From assembly GCF_001305575.3 (NCBI RefSeq), contig NZ_CP012373.2:1488001-1552000 (forward strand): a stretch of DNA of 64,000 bases. Reading direction: 5' to 3'. The position numbers and the translations under genes were made by a program. Under the pieces are notes generated by a model. That model made no database searches. It saw nothing but the letters and a program-made list of their open reading frames with translations, and was not told where the DNA came from. This stretch comes from Beggiatoa leptomitoformis. GTDB taxonomy: Bacteria > Pseudomonadota > Gammaproteobacteria > Beggiatoales > Beggiatoaceae. Positions 1-8,507 of this stretch are shown here, one piece after another (the first letter of the stretch is position 1; each line of letters begins with the position of its first letter).

Positions 1-2
1 AA

Positions 3-974
3 CAAGCGCGCATCATCGCCAAAAAACTACTGGCGGATATCGCGGTTGGCATCAATCCCAATGCGCAAAAAGTTCTGGAACGGGTAAAAAATATTACCTT
101 AAACACGGTTTTTCAAGAATTTATTACTGTTCGCACACTTAAACCAAAAACCTGTTACACCTATAGACAGTGTTTTGAACACATTTTTAAATCATGGCAT
201 CACAAACAAATTACTGACCTCAGCAAAACACTGATTGCTGAACACTATCAGCACACCTGCCAACAACATGGAGATGCGTATGCTAACCTCTGTTTCCGTC
301 TTCTGCGTTCCGTGCTTAATTTCGCCAATGCCAGCTATGATGATTTACTCCCGATTAATCCCGTCAACGTACTAAGCGATAAACACCAATGGAAAACCAT
401 TAGTAGGCGTAATCGCTTTATCAAAACGCATCAATTATCCAACTGGTGGCAAGCCGTTGAACAACTAAATAACACAACATTACGAGACTATTTCCAACTG
501 TTACTTTTAACAGGTTTACGAAAGCAAGAAGCCGCAACATTGCAATGGTCATCGGTTGACCTTAATGAAAAAACCCTAACTGTTTTAGACACTAAGAACT
601 CTCAGCCGCACACGCTTCCTTTAAGTAGCTACTTATACACGTTACTTCAGCAACGCCAACAACAGGCCAAAAATATTTGGGTATTTCCCAATCCCAACAC
701 ACAAAAACCTTTTGTAGAACTTCGTCAACAACTTAAAATTATTACTGAATACTCAGGCATTACTTTCAACTGCCATGATTTGCGTCGCACGTTTGCAACC
801 CTTGCGGAAGGTTTGGATATTTCCAGCTACGCGATAAAACGCTTGTTGAATCACAAACAAAATCAAGATGTCACAGCAGGATATATTGTAGTTGATGTAG
901 AACGCCTGCGCGAACCCATGGAAAAAATTACGGCGGTGATATTACAGGCGGTTTTGGCGGGGAGAGAGAAGTAG
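3..974 (+). CDS. Phage-type tyrosine recombinase (integrase), 5' end outside window
   Basis: Site-specific integrase of the tyrosine recombinase family; it cuts and rejoins DNA at attachment sites. The reading frame is open from base 3, giving 323 visible residues; the first residues look like the end of a DUF4102-type arm-binding domain (Ala-Arg-rich, ending GINP), followed by a core-binding helical domain. All catalytic residues are present in order (numbered from base 3): Arg173 in TGLRKQE, Lys198 in DTKN, His258/Arg261 in HDLRR, His284 in LLNHK and nucleophile Tyr294 in AGYI. A GTG at 312 could be misread as a start but the frame continues upstream. It is convergent with truA and probably marks an integrated element to the left; whether that element is complete cannot be seen. 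Confidence 0.9.
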   Translation, partial: QARIIAKKLLADIAVGINPNAQKVLERVKNITLNTVFQEFITVRTLKPKTCYTYRQCFEHIFKSWHHKQITDLSKTLIAEHYQHTCQQHGDAYANLCFRLLRSVLNFANASYDDLLPINPVNVLSDKHQWKTISRRNRFIKTHQLSNWWQAVEQLNNTTLRDYFQLLLLTGLRKQEAATLQWSSVDLNEKTLTVLDTKNSQPHTLPLSSYLYTLLQQRQQQAKNIWVFPNPNTQKPFVELRQQLKIITEYSGITFNCHDLRRTFATLAEGLDISSYAIKRLLNHKQNQDVTAGYIVVDVERLREPMEKITAVILQAVLAGREK

Positions 975-1013
975 TTAGTGATATTCCTAAATGAAAGCAA
1001 TGGATACGGGAGT

Positions 1014-1068
1014 TGTCTGAATATCTGTTGTTAGTGCGATTCGTTTATGAATAATTCTGGTTCAGATA
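1014..1068. repeat. Degenerate intergenic inverted repeat
   Basis: Left arm TGTCTGAA (1014-1021) and right arm AATTCTGGTTCAGATA (1053-1068) resemble the arms of the better copies at 8373-8466, 43476-43542 and 48801-48843. Weak match; it lies between the integrase and truA stops, so it could alternatively be part of an attachment site. Confidence 0.35.
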
Positions 1069-1089
1069 GTTTCAGACCATGCCTTATTT

Positions 1090-1866
1090 TTATAATACAG
1101 GCAGGGTTGCTTGCGGAAATTGATACGCCTCTGGATAAATCACGCCTTGAAAATAAAGTCCACTTGCAGGGGCTGTTACGCCACCAGCGGTGCGGTCACA
1201 GGCATCTAATACTTGTTTTGCCCATTCGGGGGATTGCTCACTACAGCCTATAGCGATTAAAACACCCGCAATATTTCTAACCATGTGATGTAAAAATGCA
1301 TTAGCGCATATTTCAATAATAACATAATCTTGTTGTCGCTTGATGGTTAAGTATTTTATGGTTCTCACAGGATTTTTTGCCTGACATCCTACTGCTCGAT
1401 ACGAAGTAAAATCATGTGTTCCCAATAGGTAATCACCGCCCGCTTGCATGCGTTCTATATCCAAAGGGCGATAATCCCATGCAACTTTATTAATTAAGAG
1501 TGCGGGGCGTACCGTACGGTTAAGAATAACATAGCGATAATAGCGTCCGAGTGCTGAAAAACGTGCGTGAAAGTGGTCATCAACAGGTTGCGCCCATAAT
1601 ATACCTATATCGTTGGGCATATTCACATTCGTGCCTAGTATCCAAGAACGCATTGTACGTTCAGCGGTCACATTAATATGAATGACTTGGGATAATGCGT
1701 GTACCCCTTTATCGGTGCGTCCTGCACAGATTGCCGTCACGGGATGGTTAGCAACGATAGACAAAGCATGTTCGACACAACCTTGTACGGTACGCACGCC
1801 AGCTTCTTGAATTTGCCAGCCGCAAAATTCAGCCCCATTGTATTCAACGCCTAATGCAATTCTCAT
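1090..1866 (-). CDS. truA: tRNA pseudouridine(38-40) synthase TruA
   Basis: Converts uridines 38-40 in the anticodon stem-loop of many tRNAs to pseudouridine; cytoplasmic, works as a homodimer. The 258 residues are the usual length. The catalytic aspartate is Asp52 in the GRTDKGVHA motif, and the conserved HHMVRNIAG motif lies near residue 200. ATG at 1866. It lies downstream of fimV on the same strand, as in Pseudomonas, but a hairpin with a T-run (1892-1926) separates them, so most transcripts from fimV should end before truA. In Pseudomonas truA is followed by trpF; here the next gene is an integrase reading toward it. Confidence 0.96.
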   Translation of the reverse strand: MRIALGVEYNGAEFCGWQIQEAGVRTVQGCVEHALSIVANHPVTAICAGRTDKGVHALSQVIHINVTAERTMRSWILGTNVNMPNDIGILWAQPVDDHFHARFSALGRYYRYVILNRTVRPALLINKVAWDYRPLDIERMQAGGDYLLGTHDFTSYRAVGCQAKNPVRTIKYLTIKRQQDYVIIEICANAFLHHMVRNIAGVLIAIGCSEQSPEWAKQVLDACDRTAGGVTAPASGLYFQGVIYPEAYQFPQATLPVL

Positions 1867-1891
1867 GTTTCACATTAACCTATTAAAAACA

Positions 1892-1926
1892 AAAAACCTT
1901 CAAGATAAAGCATCCTGAAGGTTTTT
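1892..1926 (-). terminator. Rho-independent terminator after fimV
   Basis: Perfect 11-bp inverted repeat, AAAAACCTTCA at 1892-1902 and TGAAGGTTTTT at 1916-1926, with a 13-base loop. Read on the minus strand it follows the fimV stop (2000) and ends in a run of T. The symmetry makes it possible in both directions. Confidence 0.8.
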
Positions 1927-1999
1927 AATAAATTATTGATTTTACATTATTTAGCACGAAGAAAATCGCCTAAACAGTAGCGGGTATCAGGATAAGGTG

Positions 2000-4900
2000 T
2001 TAGCTGATTTCTGACATGATAGCTTCTGCTTTTTGTTTTTGTTCGGCATTTCCTTCACTGATGATTTCCGCCAGTAAATTACGTGCAGTATCATTATCTT
2101 CCATATCACGATACATTTGGGCTAGATCAAATTTATCGCTGATGTCATCGCCTGTATCAAACCCTAAATCACTCTCTTGTAAACCACTTGTTAAGCCTGA
2201 ATCGTCTAAGCCTAAGCCCATGTCAGCACCTGATAAATCATCATCAAGGCTGAGACCACCTGTATCCATGTCTAGGCTATTCATGTCTTCTAAACTGGAT
2301 AAGTCGTCATTGTCTAACCCTAGAGATAGTTCATCGCCTGTTTCTAAGTCATTATCATCTGTTAATGAAAGACCGCTATCATCATCTAGCCCTAAACCAA
2401 GGTCATCACCCATATCTAAACCGAGGTCACCATCCCCCATGTCTAAACTAGAGCTAGCAGTATCGTCACCACCCATATCCATATCTAAACTGAGGTCATC
2501 ATCACCCATGTCTAAACTAGAACTGGCAGTATCGTCACCACCCATATCCATATCTAAACTGAGGTCACCATCCCCCATGTCTAAACCAGAGCTAGCAGTA
2601 TCGTCACCACCCATATCCATATCTAAACCAAGGTCACCATCACCCATGTCTAAACTAGAACTGGCAGTATCGTCACCACCCATATCCATATCTAAACCGA
2701 GGTCATCATCACCCATGTCTAAACTAGAACTGGCGGTATCGTCACTACCCATATCCATATCTAAACCGAGGTCATCATCACCCATGTCTAAACTAGAACT
2801 GGCAGTATCGTCACTACCCATATCCATATCTAAACCGAGGTCATCATCACCCATGTCTAAACTAGAACTGGCGGTATCGTCACTGCCCATATCCATATCT
2901 AAACTCAGGTCATCATCACCCATGTCTAAACTAGAACTGGCGGTATCGTCACTGCCCATATCCATATCTAAACTTAAGTCATCATCCCCCATGTCTAAAC
3001 TAGAACTGGCGGTATCGTCACCACCCATATCCATATCTAAACCAAGGTCACCATCACCCATGTCTAAACTAGAGCTGGCAGTATCGTCACCACCCATATC
3101 CATATCTAAACTTAAGTCATCATCACCCATGTCTAAACTAGAACTAGCAGTATCGTCACCACCCATATCCATATCTAAACCAAGGTCATCATCACCCATG
3201 TCTAAACCAGAACTAGCGGTATCGTCACCACCCATATCCATATCTAAACCGAGACCATCATCACCCATGTCTAAACTAGAACTGGCGGTATCGTCACTAC
3301 CCATATCCATATCTAAACTTAAGTCATCATCACCCATGTCCAAACTAGAATTGGCAGTATCGTCACTGCCCATATCCATATCTAAACCGAGGTCATCATC
3401 ACCCATGTCTAAACTAGAGCTGGCAGTATCGTCACTACCCATATCCATATCTAAACCGAGGTCATCATCACCCATGTCTAAACTAGAGCTAGCAGTGGTA
3501 TCCTCATCTAAATTAAAATCTAGTTCGTCTGCTTCAGCGTCGCTACTAGCCGCTAATAAACCAGCACCTATTGCTGCACCACCAACAGCCGCAGCGGCTA
3601 ATCCTGCCTTGGTTGTAGAAGTTTCACCGAGTTGTCGACCACTGTCCAAATCTTGCCATAATGCCTGTGTTCTGTCCCACAATGCCCCGTCACCACCCGT
3701 TGCATCATGTAATATTTTTGCTTCTGCTTCAAACTCATTAGTTTTCTTTGCCGCAGCCAATACTTCTAGCAATTTCATGCGGTATTCTTGTTGATTTGGA
3801 TTTTCTGCAAGCGCATTACGAAGCAAGTCTTCAGCTTGGTCATAGCGTTCATACGCCATGTAAACTTCAACTTCTTCAAACAATTCATCATTAACAACCC
3901 CAGTTGAATTATCTTCTTCTGAGATTTTTTCCATCAGCGCGGTAATATCATCATCAACAGGTGTATCTTCTTCAAGAGTTGTATCATCAGTATCTGTTGA
4001 TTGCAGTTTTTCTTCAGCTTCTAATCGCTCTAATTCAGCTCGAACATCCTCTTCTTCTTGTTCTTGACGTTTACGCCGACGAGAAAGGAAGAATGCGCCC
4101 CCGCCTAAGAGTAACAAGCCACCACCAATCCCGCCCAATGTCATAATGCCACCGGGAACTGTGTCTTCAACAATATCTAATAAACTAGTTGGTTCAATAG
4201 ATTGTTCTGTTTCTGCTGGTTTTTCTACATTTTCAGCAGCCGTAGCAGTTGGTTCAGTCGTTGCGGTCGGTTCGGTAGCCGTTGTAGCAGTGGTTGTAGT
4301 TGTATTTTCTACAGGGGTTATTGCTGTTGGTTCAACAGATGGTGTTGTACTAAGATCGACAACATTTGGATTACTGGGGGTTGTTGTGTTGGTTGCAGGC
4401 GTTGCGCTTGTTGCTGTTGTTTCTACAGGGGTTGCAACAGTCGGTTTTGCTGTGTTGGTGGTTGTTGTAACAACAGGAGGTGTTTCTGTCGGATTAACAG
4501 GTTTTACCTCAGCAGGACTCACCGTAGCACTGGGTTCAACGGTTGCAGTTGTTGTTTTCTCTGCTGGCGGTGTTGTTGCAGGTTTACCCAATTGTACTTG
4601 TAATGTAGCCAACTGTTCATTTTGCAGTTTAATGAGTGTGTTCAACTCATCCAACTGTTTTTTCATGGTAACAATTAGGTCATTATTTTTCTGTAAGTCT
4701 TCTTTAAGCGTTTTATTTTCATTGCTTAAACGAAGGTTTTCTTCTTCTACACGGGAGAGTGATGATTTTAATTGGTTTAGCTCGACACTTTTACCTGCAT
4801 CACCCGCTTGTGCATTGTTTCCTTGCTCTAAACCTGCAATACGGACGGCGGGTTCATCCGCCAATTTGGGTCCCGTTTGTGCCGATGCTGCTTTAAGCGC

Positions 4901-5701
4901 GGATTCTGGTGCTTTTGCAGGTTTTTTCTGTGTATTTTTTGGACGAGGGGTACTTGCTGCTGAGGCAACAGCACGATTGACTTCTTGAGGTTTTATTGTT
5001 CCGTCAAAATCTGGCACACGTAACACTTGCCCAGCTTTTAAACGGTTCATATTACCACCAATAAAAGCATCGGGATTCGCGTCAAAAATACTATTCATGT
5101 GCTGACGCAGGGAAGTATCGCTAGGAAGCGTACGACTTGCAACCAGTGATAAGCTATCACCACTTGCTGTGCGATATTCTCCACCGCTGACATTGCCACC
5201 CGTACCACGCGCTTTACCCGCAGGGCGCAACAATGTTGTTTTGTTTGCACCCATCGTACTGACTGTTGCGGGCGGTTGTGCACTCGCAATTTTAGGTTCG
5301 TATAATGGAGGGTCAAGCAATGCAGTATATTCGCGGAGAATACGTCCACTTGGCCATTTTACTTCAACCAGAAAATTTAAAAATGGCTCTTTAATTGGTT
5401 GATTTGTCTTGACATGAATCACTGCTTGCGTTGCATCAGTTGATTCTATTTCAAAGCGTAACTCATTCAACACATAAGGGCGTTCTATACCTGCACGACG
5501 GAAGGCTTCCGCAGAGGCTAAAGTAGCTACAAGACTATCTTTATTGTTATCCAATTTTGGAATAGACAATACGTTAATCTTTGCTTTAAACGGTTCATTG
5601 AGATGAGAAGTTACTTCTATATTGCTCAATCCCAAAGCGTTTGCGTTAGTGCTGAATAGTATGCTTGATAAAGCTAAGGCTAACGGTAGTTTGCGCGTCA
5701 T
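2000..5701 (-). CDS. fimV: FimV/HubP-family polar scaffold protein with acidic tandem repeats
   Basis: Inner-membrane, peptidoglycan-binding scaffold; family members organise type IV pili, polar proteins and cAMP signalling. Order of parts (residue numbers approximate): signal peptide 1-23; FimV N-terminal domain to about 140; LysM about 176-232; coiled coil 305-372; Thr/Pro-rich linker 375-510; glycine-rich membrane segment 519-540 followed by RRRKR; TPR-like helices about 600-665; Ala-rich stretch near 705; acidic 23-residue repeats about 737-1101; C-terminal FimV domain in the last 45 residues. A GTG at 5704 is in frame, but the ATG at 5701 sits 6 bases after AGGAG and is the better start. 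Position between asd and truA matches Pseudomonas fimV. About 1233 residues, long because of the repeats. Confidence 0.93.
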   Translation of the reverse strand: MTRKLPLALALSSILFSTNANALGLSNIEVTSHLNEPFKAKINVLSIPKLDNNKDSLVATLASAEAFRRAGIERPYVLNELRFEIESTDATQAVIHVKTNQPIKEPFLNFLVEVKWPSGRILREYTALLDPPLYEPKIASAQPPATVSTMGANKTTLLRPAGKARGTGGNVSGGEYRTASGDSLSLVASRTLPSDTSLRQHMNSIFDANPDAFIGGNMNRLKAGQVLRVPDFDGTIKPQEVNRAVASAASTPRPKNTQKKPAKAPESALKAASAQTGPKLADEPAVRIAGLEQGNNAQAGDAGKSVELNQLKSSLSRVEEENLRLSNENKTLKEDLQKNNDLIVTMKKQLDELNTLIKLQNEQLATLQVQLGKPATTPPAEKTTTATVEPSATVSPAEVKPVNPTETPPVVTTTTNTAKPTVATPVETTATSATPATNTTTPSNPNVVDLSTTPSVEPTAITPVENTTTTTATTATEPTATTEPTATAAENVEKPAETEQSIEPTSLLDIVEDTVPGGIMTLGGIGGGLLLLGGGAFFLSRRRKRQEQEEEDVRAELERLEAEEKLQSTDTDDTTLEEDTPVDDDITALMEKISEEDNSTGVVNDELFEEVEVYMAYERYDQAEDLLRNALAENPNQQEYRMKLLEVLAAAKKTNEFEAEAKILHDATGGDGALWDRTQALWQDLDSGRQLGETSTTKAGLAAAAVGGAAIGAGLLAASSDAEADELDFNLDEDTTASSSLDMGDDDLGLDMDMGSDDTASSSLDMGDDDLGLDMDMGSDDTANSSLDMGDDDLSLDMDMGSDDTASSSLDMGDDGLGLDMDMGGDDTASSGLDMGDDDLGLDMDMGGDDTASSSLDMGDDDLSLDMDMGGDDTASSSLDMGDGDLGLDMDMGGDDTASSSLDMGDDDLSLDMDMGSDDTASSSLDMGDDDLSLDMDMGSDDTASSSLDMGDDDLGLDMDMGSDDTASSSLDMGDDDLGLDMDMGSDDTASSSLDMGDDDLGLDMDMGGDDTASSSLDMGDGDLGLDMDMGGDDTASSGLDMGDGDLSLDMDMGGDDTASSSLDMGDDDLSLDMDMGGDDTASSSLDMGDGDLGLDMGDDLGLGLDDDSGLSLTDDNDLETGDELSLGLDNDDLSSLEDMNSLDMDTGGLSLDDDLSGADMGLGLDDSGLTSGLQESDLGFDTGDDISDKFDLAQMYRDMEDNDTARNLLAEIISEGNAEQKQKAEAIMSEIS
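2400..3496 (-). repeat. 69-bp coding tandem repeat in fimV, 15 full units plus one partial
   Basis: Each unit encodes 23 residues of the type TA-S-S-S-LDMGDDDLGLDMDMG-[S/G]-DD. Fifteen units run without an indel from 3496 down to 2462 (15 x 69 = 1035 bases exactly) and a sixteenth is cut short. Variation is limited to a few positions: Ser/Gly after LDMD-MG, Gly/Ser in DLGL/DLSL, DDD/DGD, and one Asn. Units that are identical or nearly identical sit next to each other, which points to expansion by slippage or unequal exchange. The repeat also creates long spurious open frames on the plus strand. Confidence 0.97.
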
Positions 5702-6009
5702 CACGATCTCCTTCTTTTACCTATACCGGTGAGTATGCCCGTGCAGGTAGCGGGAGGCAGTCTTTGTTACTGGGTCGCCGCATGCACGATGGGAATTGGG
5801 GCTATGTAGCAATCCCGGTAAGCCTTGATAGATCAGCACGACATACCTCTCTCAACTTTGGTATTTAGAACTGGTATATGAACAGTGAAATTAATAAATG
5901 TAGTTTAAAATAAACCTGCTAAAAGACTACAGATTAAAAATTGTATGTCAATATACCAAGTTCCAAGCCATATCTCGAATATACTTTATAATTTACCACT
6001 AACTATAAA
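5702..6009 (-). promoter_or_regulatory. fimV 5' leader with a GC-rich structured RNA element (5724-5864)
   Basis: This 308-base gap holds an element of about 58% G+C (5724-5820) in an AT-rich setting. Read as minus-strand RNA it can fold into a closed multi-arm structure (plus-strand coordinates): outer stem CCGGTA 5815-5820 with TACCGG 5724-5729; hairpin 5791-5798 with 5810-5816; arm TGCACG 5783-5788 with CGTGCA 5740-5745, extended by CCGC 5778-5781 with GCGG 5750-5753 and capped by ACTG 5769-5772 with CAGT 5758-5761. A further hairpin (5843-5847 with 5860-5864) lies upstream. The outer stem ends about 13 bases before the AGGAG ribosome site of fimV, well placed to control its translation. 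I could not assign it to a known riboswitch class. The remainder (5865-6009) is AT-rich and should hold the promoter. Confidence 0.6.
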
Positions 6010-7035
6010 TTATATATAGTCTTTTATTAAAATTTCTGCAATTTGAATACTATTTAAGGCAGCACCTTTACGGATATTGTCTGAAACAACCCATAGATTC
6101 AAGCCTCGAGGGTGGGAAAGGTCTTCACGAATACGTCCCACAAACACAGGGTCTTTACCAGCGGCCTCGGTCACTGCGGTAGGATAACCACCAGCAACAC
6201 GCTCATCTAATACAACAATACCGGGTGCTTTGCTGAGTAAGGCACGTGCTTGTTCAGCCGTGATTTTATCGCGGGTTTCAATATGGACAGCTTCAGAATG
6301 TCCGTAAAAAACAGGTACTCGTACTGCGGTTGGATTGACAAGAATCTTGTCATCTTCCATGATTTTATGTGTTTCCCACACCATTTTCATTTCTTCTTTG
6401 GTGTAGCCGTTATCCATAAACACATCAATATGAGGTAAAACATTAAAGGCGATTTGTTTGGGGTAAACGTCAGCCGTAATGGGCTTACCATTGAGTAGTG
6501 CTGCGGTTTGATTTGCAAGCTCTTCAATGGCTTCTTTGCCTGTACCCGATACAGATTGATAGGTTGCAACGTTAATACGTTCAATACCAACAGCATCATA
6601 AATGGGTTTTAAGGCAACCAGCATTTGAATGGTAGAACAGTTTGGATTGGCAATAATATTGTGTTTCTTATACTGCGCAATAGCATGGGCATTTACCTCA
6701 GGCACAATCAGAGGAATATCGGCATCTTGACGAAATTGTGACGTATTATCCACCACCACACAGCCCGCAGCACCCGCTTTTGGTGCGTAAATCTTAGAAA
6801 CTGAGGCACCGGGGGAGAATAAGCCAATTTGCACTTTACTGAAGTCGAATTGCTCTAAATCTTCAACGACTACACTTTTACCTTTAAACTGCAAGCGAGT
6901 CCCCGCTGAACGATTGCTAGCAACAGGATATAAATTCCCAATGGGAAAATTCCGTTCTTCTAAAATGGACATCATGGTTTCGCCCACCGCACCCGTTGCA
7001 CCAACAACGGCAACATCAAACAAACGACGACTCAT
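6010..7035 (-). CDS. asd: Aspartate-semialdehyde dehydrogenase
   Basis: Reduces aspartyl phosphate to aspartate semialdehyde with NADPH, the branch point for lysine/diaminopimelate, threonine and methionine. It has 341 residues, usual for the family. The N-terminal Rossmann motif is GATGAVGE (residues 12-19), the nucleophile is Cys133 in NPNCST, and the acid/base histidine is His246 in FYGHSE. The ATG at 7035 directly precedes the Rossmann fold. Gene order leuB-asd-fimV is the same as in Pseudomonas. The gap to leuB carries a strong palindrome (7141-7166), so asd is probably transcribed mainly from its own promoter. Confidence 0.96.
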   Translation of the reverse strand: MSRRLFDVAVVGATGAVGETMMSILEERNFPIGNLYPVASNRSAGTRLQFKGKSVVVEDLEQFDFSKVQIGLFSPGASVSKIYAPKAGAAGCVVVDNTSQFRQDADIPLIVPEVNAHAIAQYKKHNIIANPNCSTIQMLVALKPIYDAVGIERINVATYQSVSGTGKEAIEELANQTAALLNGKPITADVYPKQIAFNVLPHIDVFMDNGYTKEEMKMVWETHKIMEDDKILVNPTAVRVPVFYGHSEAVHIETRDKITAEQARALLSKAPGIVVLDERVAGGYPTAVTEAAGKDPVFVGRIREDLSHPRGLNLWVVSDNIRKGAALNSIQIAEILIKDYI

Positions 7036-7140
7036 TTCGCTTTATTCTCCAAAAAACAGTTTGATTTATAGTTAATTGCATTAACTTTATGTCAAGTCTA
7101 TCTGCTTTGCAAAGTCTGATAGTTATCTTACTTAACATGA

Positions 7141-7166
7141 TAAAGACACGATTTCTCGTGTCTTTA
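7141..7166. terminator. Strong hairpin between leuB and asd
   Basis: Perfect 11-bp stem, TAAAGACACGA at 7141-7151 and TCGTGTCTTTA at 7156-7166, with a 4-base loop. It lies downstream of leuB and upstream of asd on the minus strand. The T-run is short, so it may be an attenuating hairpin or a processing site rather than a full terminator. Confidence 0.6.
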
Positions 7167-7176
7167 TGCAGGTGTT

Positions 7177-7194
7177 ATGCGAATAAATCCGCAT
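7177..7194. repeat. Small hairpin of the GCGAATAAAT family
   Basis: ATGCG at 7177-7181 pairs with CGCAT at 7190-7194 around AATAAATC. It is the shortest of several intergenic hairpins with the same core (see 8468, 11511, 28626, 50841, 54536, 61711). Confidence 0.45.
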
Positions 7195-7209
7195 TTGCAT
7201 TATTATTTA

Positions 7210-8301
7210 TTAGGCTTGTAAGGCGTTTAACACGGCCGCGCCCATTTCTTGGGTATTAACCAGTTTGTATTGCGTTGTTGTTGCACTGCCTAAAATATCG
7301 CGCGTGCGTAACCCATCACTCAATACTTTTTTCACTGCGGTTTCAATTTTATCCGCTAAATCTGCACGGTTTAAACTAAACCGCAACATCATCGCAACGG
7401 ATAAAATAGTGGCTAATGGGTTTGCAATCCCTTTGCCCGCAATATCTGGTGCAGAACCATGAATAGGTTCATACATGCCTTTATTATTCGCGTCTAATGA
7501 GGCAGATGGTAACATGCCGATAGAACCCGTTAATTGCGAGGCGAGGTCAGATAGAATATCCCCGAAAATATTTGTTGTAACAATCACATCAAATTGTTTT
7601 GGGTAACGAACCAATTGCATGGCTGCATTGTCCACGTATAAGTGGCTCAGTTCTACGTCAGGGTATTGTTTACCAACACGAATAACGACTTCACGCCAGA
7701 ATTCAGTACATTCTAAAACATTAGCTTTATCAACAGAGCATAATTTCTTTTGGCGTTTTTGCGCACTTTGGAAACCAACGTGAGCAATCCGTTCGATTTC
7801 ACTTTCGCTATACACCATCGTGTTAAAACCTTGTCTCTCACCATTTTCTAGGGTGCGAATACCACGTGGTTGACCAAAGTAAATATCCCCTGTTAATTCA
7901 CGCACAATTAAAATATCTAACCCTGAAACAATTTCAGGCTTTAAGGGGGACGCATCAGCTAATTCAGGATAAATAGAGGCTGGGCGTAAGTTTGCAAATA
8001 AATTCAGGGCAGAACGTAAACCCAATAATCCCTTTTCAGGACGCAAAGAAATATCTAAAGGTTCCCACTTTACACCCCCAACCGCGCCTAACATCACGGC
8101 ATCCGCCCGTTTTGCCAGTTCTAGGGTTTCTGGGGGAAGCGGATGACCTTTTACATCATAAGCAATACCGCCAACCAATCCTTCTTCTAATGCAATATCT
8201 AAACCATGAGAAGTTTTTAAGAAGTTAAGGACTTTTACAGCCTCCGCCATGATTTCAGGTCCAATCCCATCACCGGCTAAAATCGCTATGGTCTTTGTCA
8301 T
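7210..8301 (-). CDS. leuB: 3-isopropylmalate dehydrogenase
   Basis: NAD- and Mg/Mn-dependent oxidative decarboxylation of 3-isopropylmalate, third step of leucine synthesis; cytoplasmic dimer. It has 363 residues, standard length. Family marks: the substrate motif NLFANLRPA near residue 80, [10 protein letters not shown] near 135, and the metal/NAD region containing DNAAMQLVR followed by [10 protein letters not shown] near 245. Together with leuD it forms the leucine block on the minus strand, with 206 bases between the two genes that hold a palindromic element (8373-8466). leuC is not in the window. Confidence 0.97.
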   Translation of the reverse strand: MTKTIAILAGDGIGPEIMAEAVKVLNFLKTSHGLDIALEEGLVGGIAYDVKGHPLPPETLELAKRADAVMLGAVGGVKWEPLDISLRPEKGLLGLRSALNLFANLRPASIYPELADASPLKPEIVSGLDILIVRELTGDIYFGQPRGIRTLENGERQGFNTMVYSESEIERIAHVGFQSAQKRQKKLCSVDKANVLECTEFWREVVIRVGKQYPDVELSHLYVDNAAMQLVRYPKQFDVIVTTNIFGDILSDLASQLTGSIGMLPSASLDANNKGMYEPIHGSAPDIAGKGIANPLATILSVAMMLRFSLNRADLADKIETAVKKVLSDGLRTRDILGSATTTQYKLVNTQEMGAAVLNALQA

Positions 8302-8372
8302 TCCAGCTCTCTCAATATATTAATTTAATTATGTATTTTAACTGCTAGGTGGAGCAAGTTTATTAGCTATTT

Positions 8373-8466
8373 TGTCAGAATCAGAATTGACAAACACGCA
8401 GGACTGGCAAGATATTAAACCCTCAGTTTGAGCGTTTTATGAATCCTAACAATCCTGATTCAGACA
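8373..8466. repeat. 94-bp palindromic element with terminal inverted repeats
   Basis: The left end TGTCAGAATCAGAATT (8373-8388) is the inverted complement of the right end AATCCTGATTCAGACA (8451-8466) with two mismatches in 16. No coding capacity and no clear flanking duplication. Related shorter elements occur at 43476-43542 and 48801-48843. It resembles a decayed miniature inverted-repeat element lying in the leuD-leuB gap. Confidence 0.65.
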
Positions 8467-8467
8467 G

Positions 8468-8487
8468 GGAGCGAATAAAATCGCTCC
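8468..8487. terminator. Hairpin after leuD
   Basis: GGAGCGA (8468-8474) and TCGCTCC (8481-8487) around ATAAAA, 20 bases past the leuD stop. Same AATAAA-type loop as the dispersed GCGAATAAATTCGC family. Possible terminator or mRNA 3'-end structure; no strong T-run follows on the minus strand. Confidence 0.5.
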
Positions 8488-8507
8488 TCAGTGGAAAACG
8501 TCTTGGC

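Noticed and set aside
1047-1253. 68-codon plus-strand frame
   Set aside because: Shadow of truA; mostly antisense to its 3' end.
2400-3496. CRISPR-like array
   Set aside because: Units are 69 bp, head to tail without unique spacers, and lie in frame inside fimV.
2016-3794. A 592-codon open frame on the plus strand opposite fimV, and others at 4146-4988 and 4202-4603
   Set aside because: Low-complexity mirror products (Ser/Pro/Lys or Val/Gly repeats) caused by the coding repeats of fimV on the other strand; no ribosome site or family match.
5724-5820. c-di-GMP-I (GEMM) riboswitch
   Set aside because: The plus strand contains GGTAGCGGG, as in part of that class, but the orientation is opposite to fimV and the GAAA tetraloop, receptor and 5' half are missing.
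5665-5868. 67-codon plus-strand frame over the fimV start and leader
   Set aside because: Overlaps the fimV start and the structured RNA; no ribosome site and unlike any protein.
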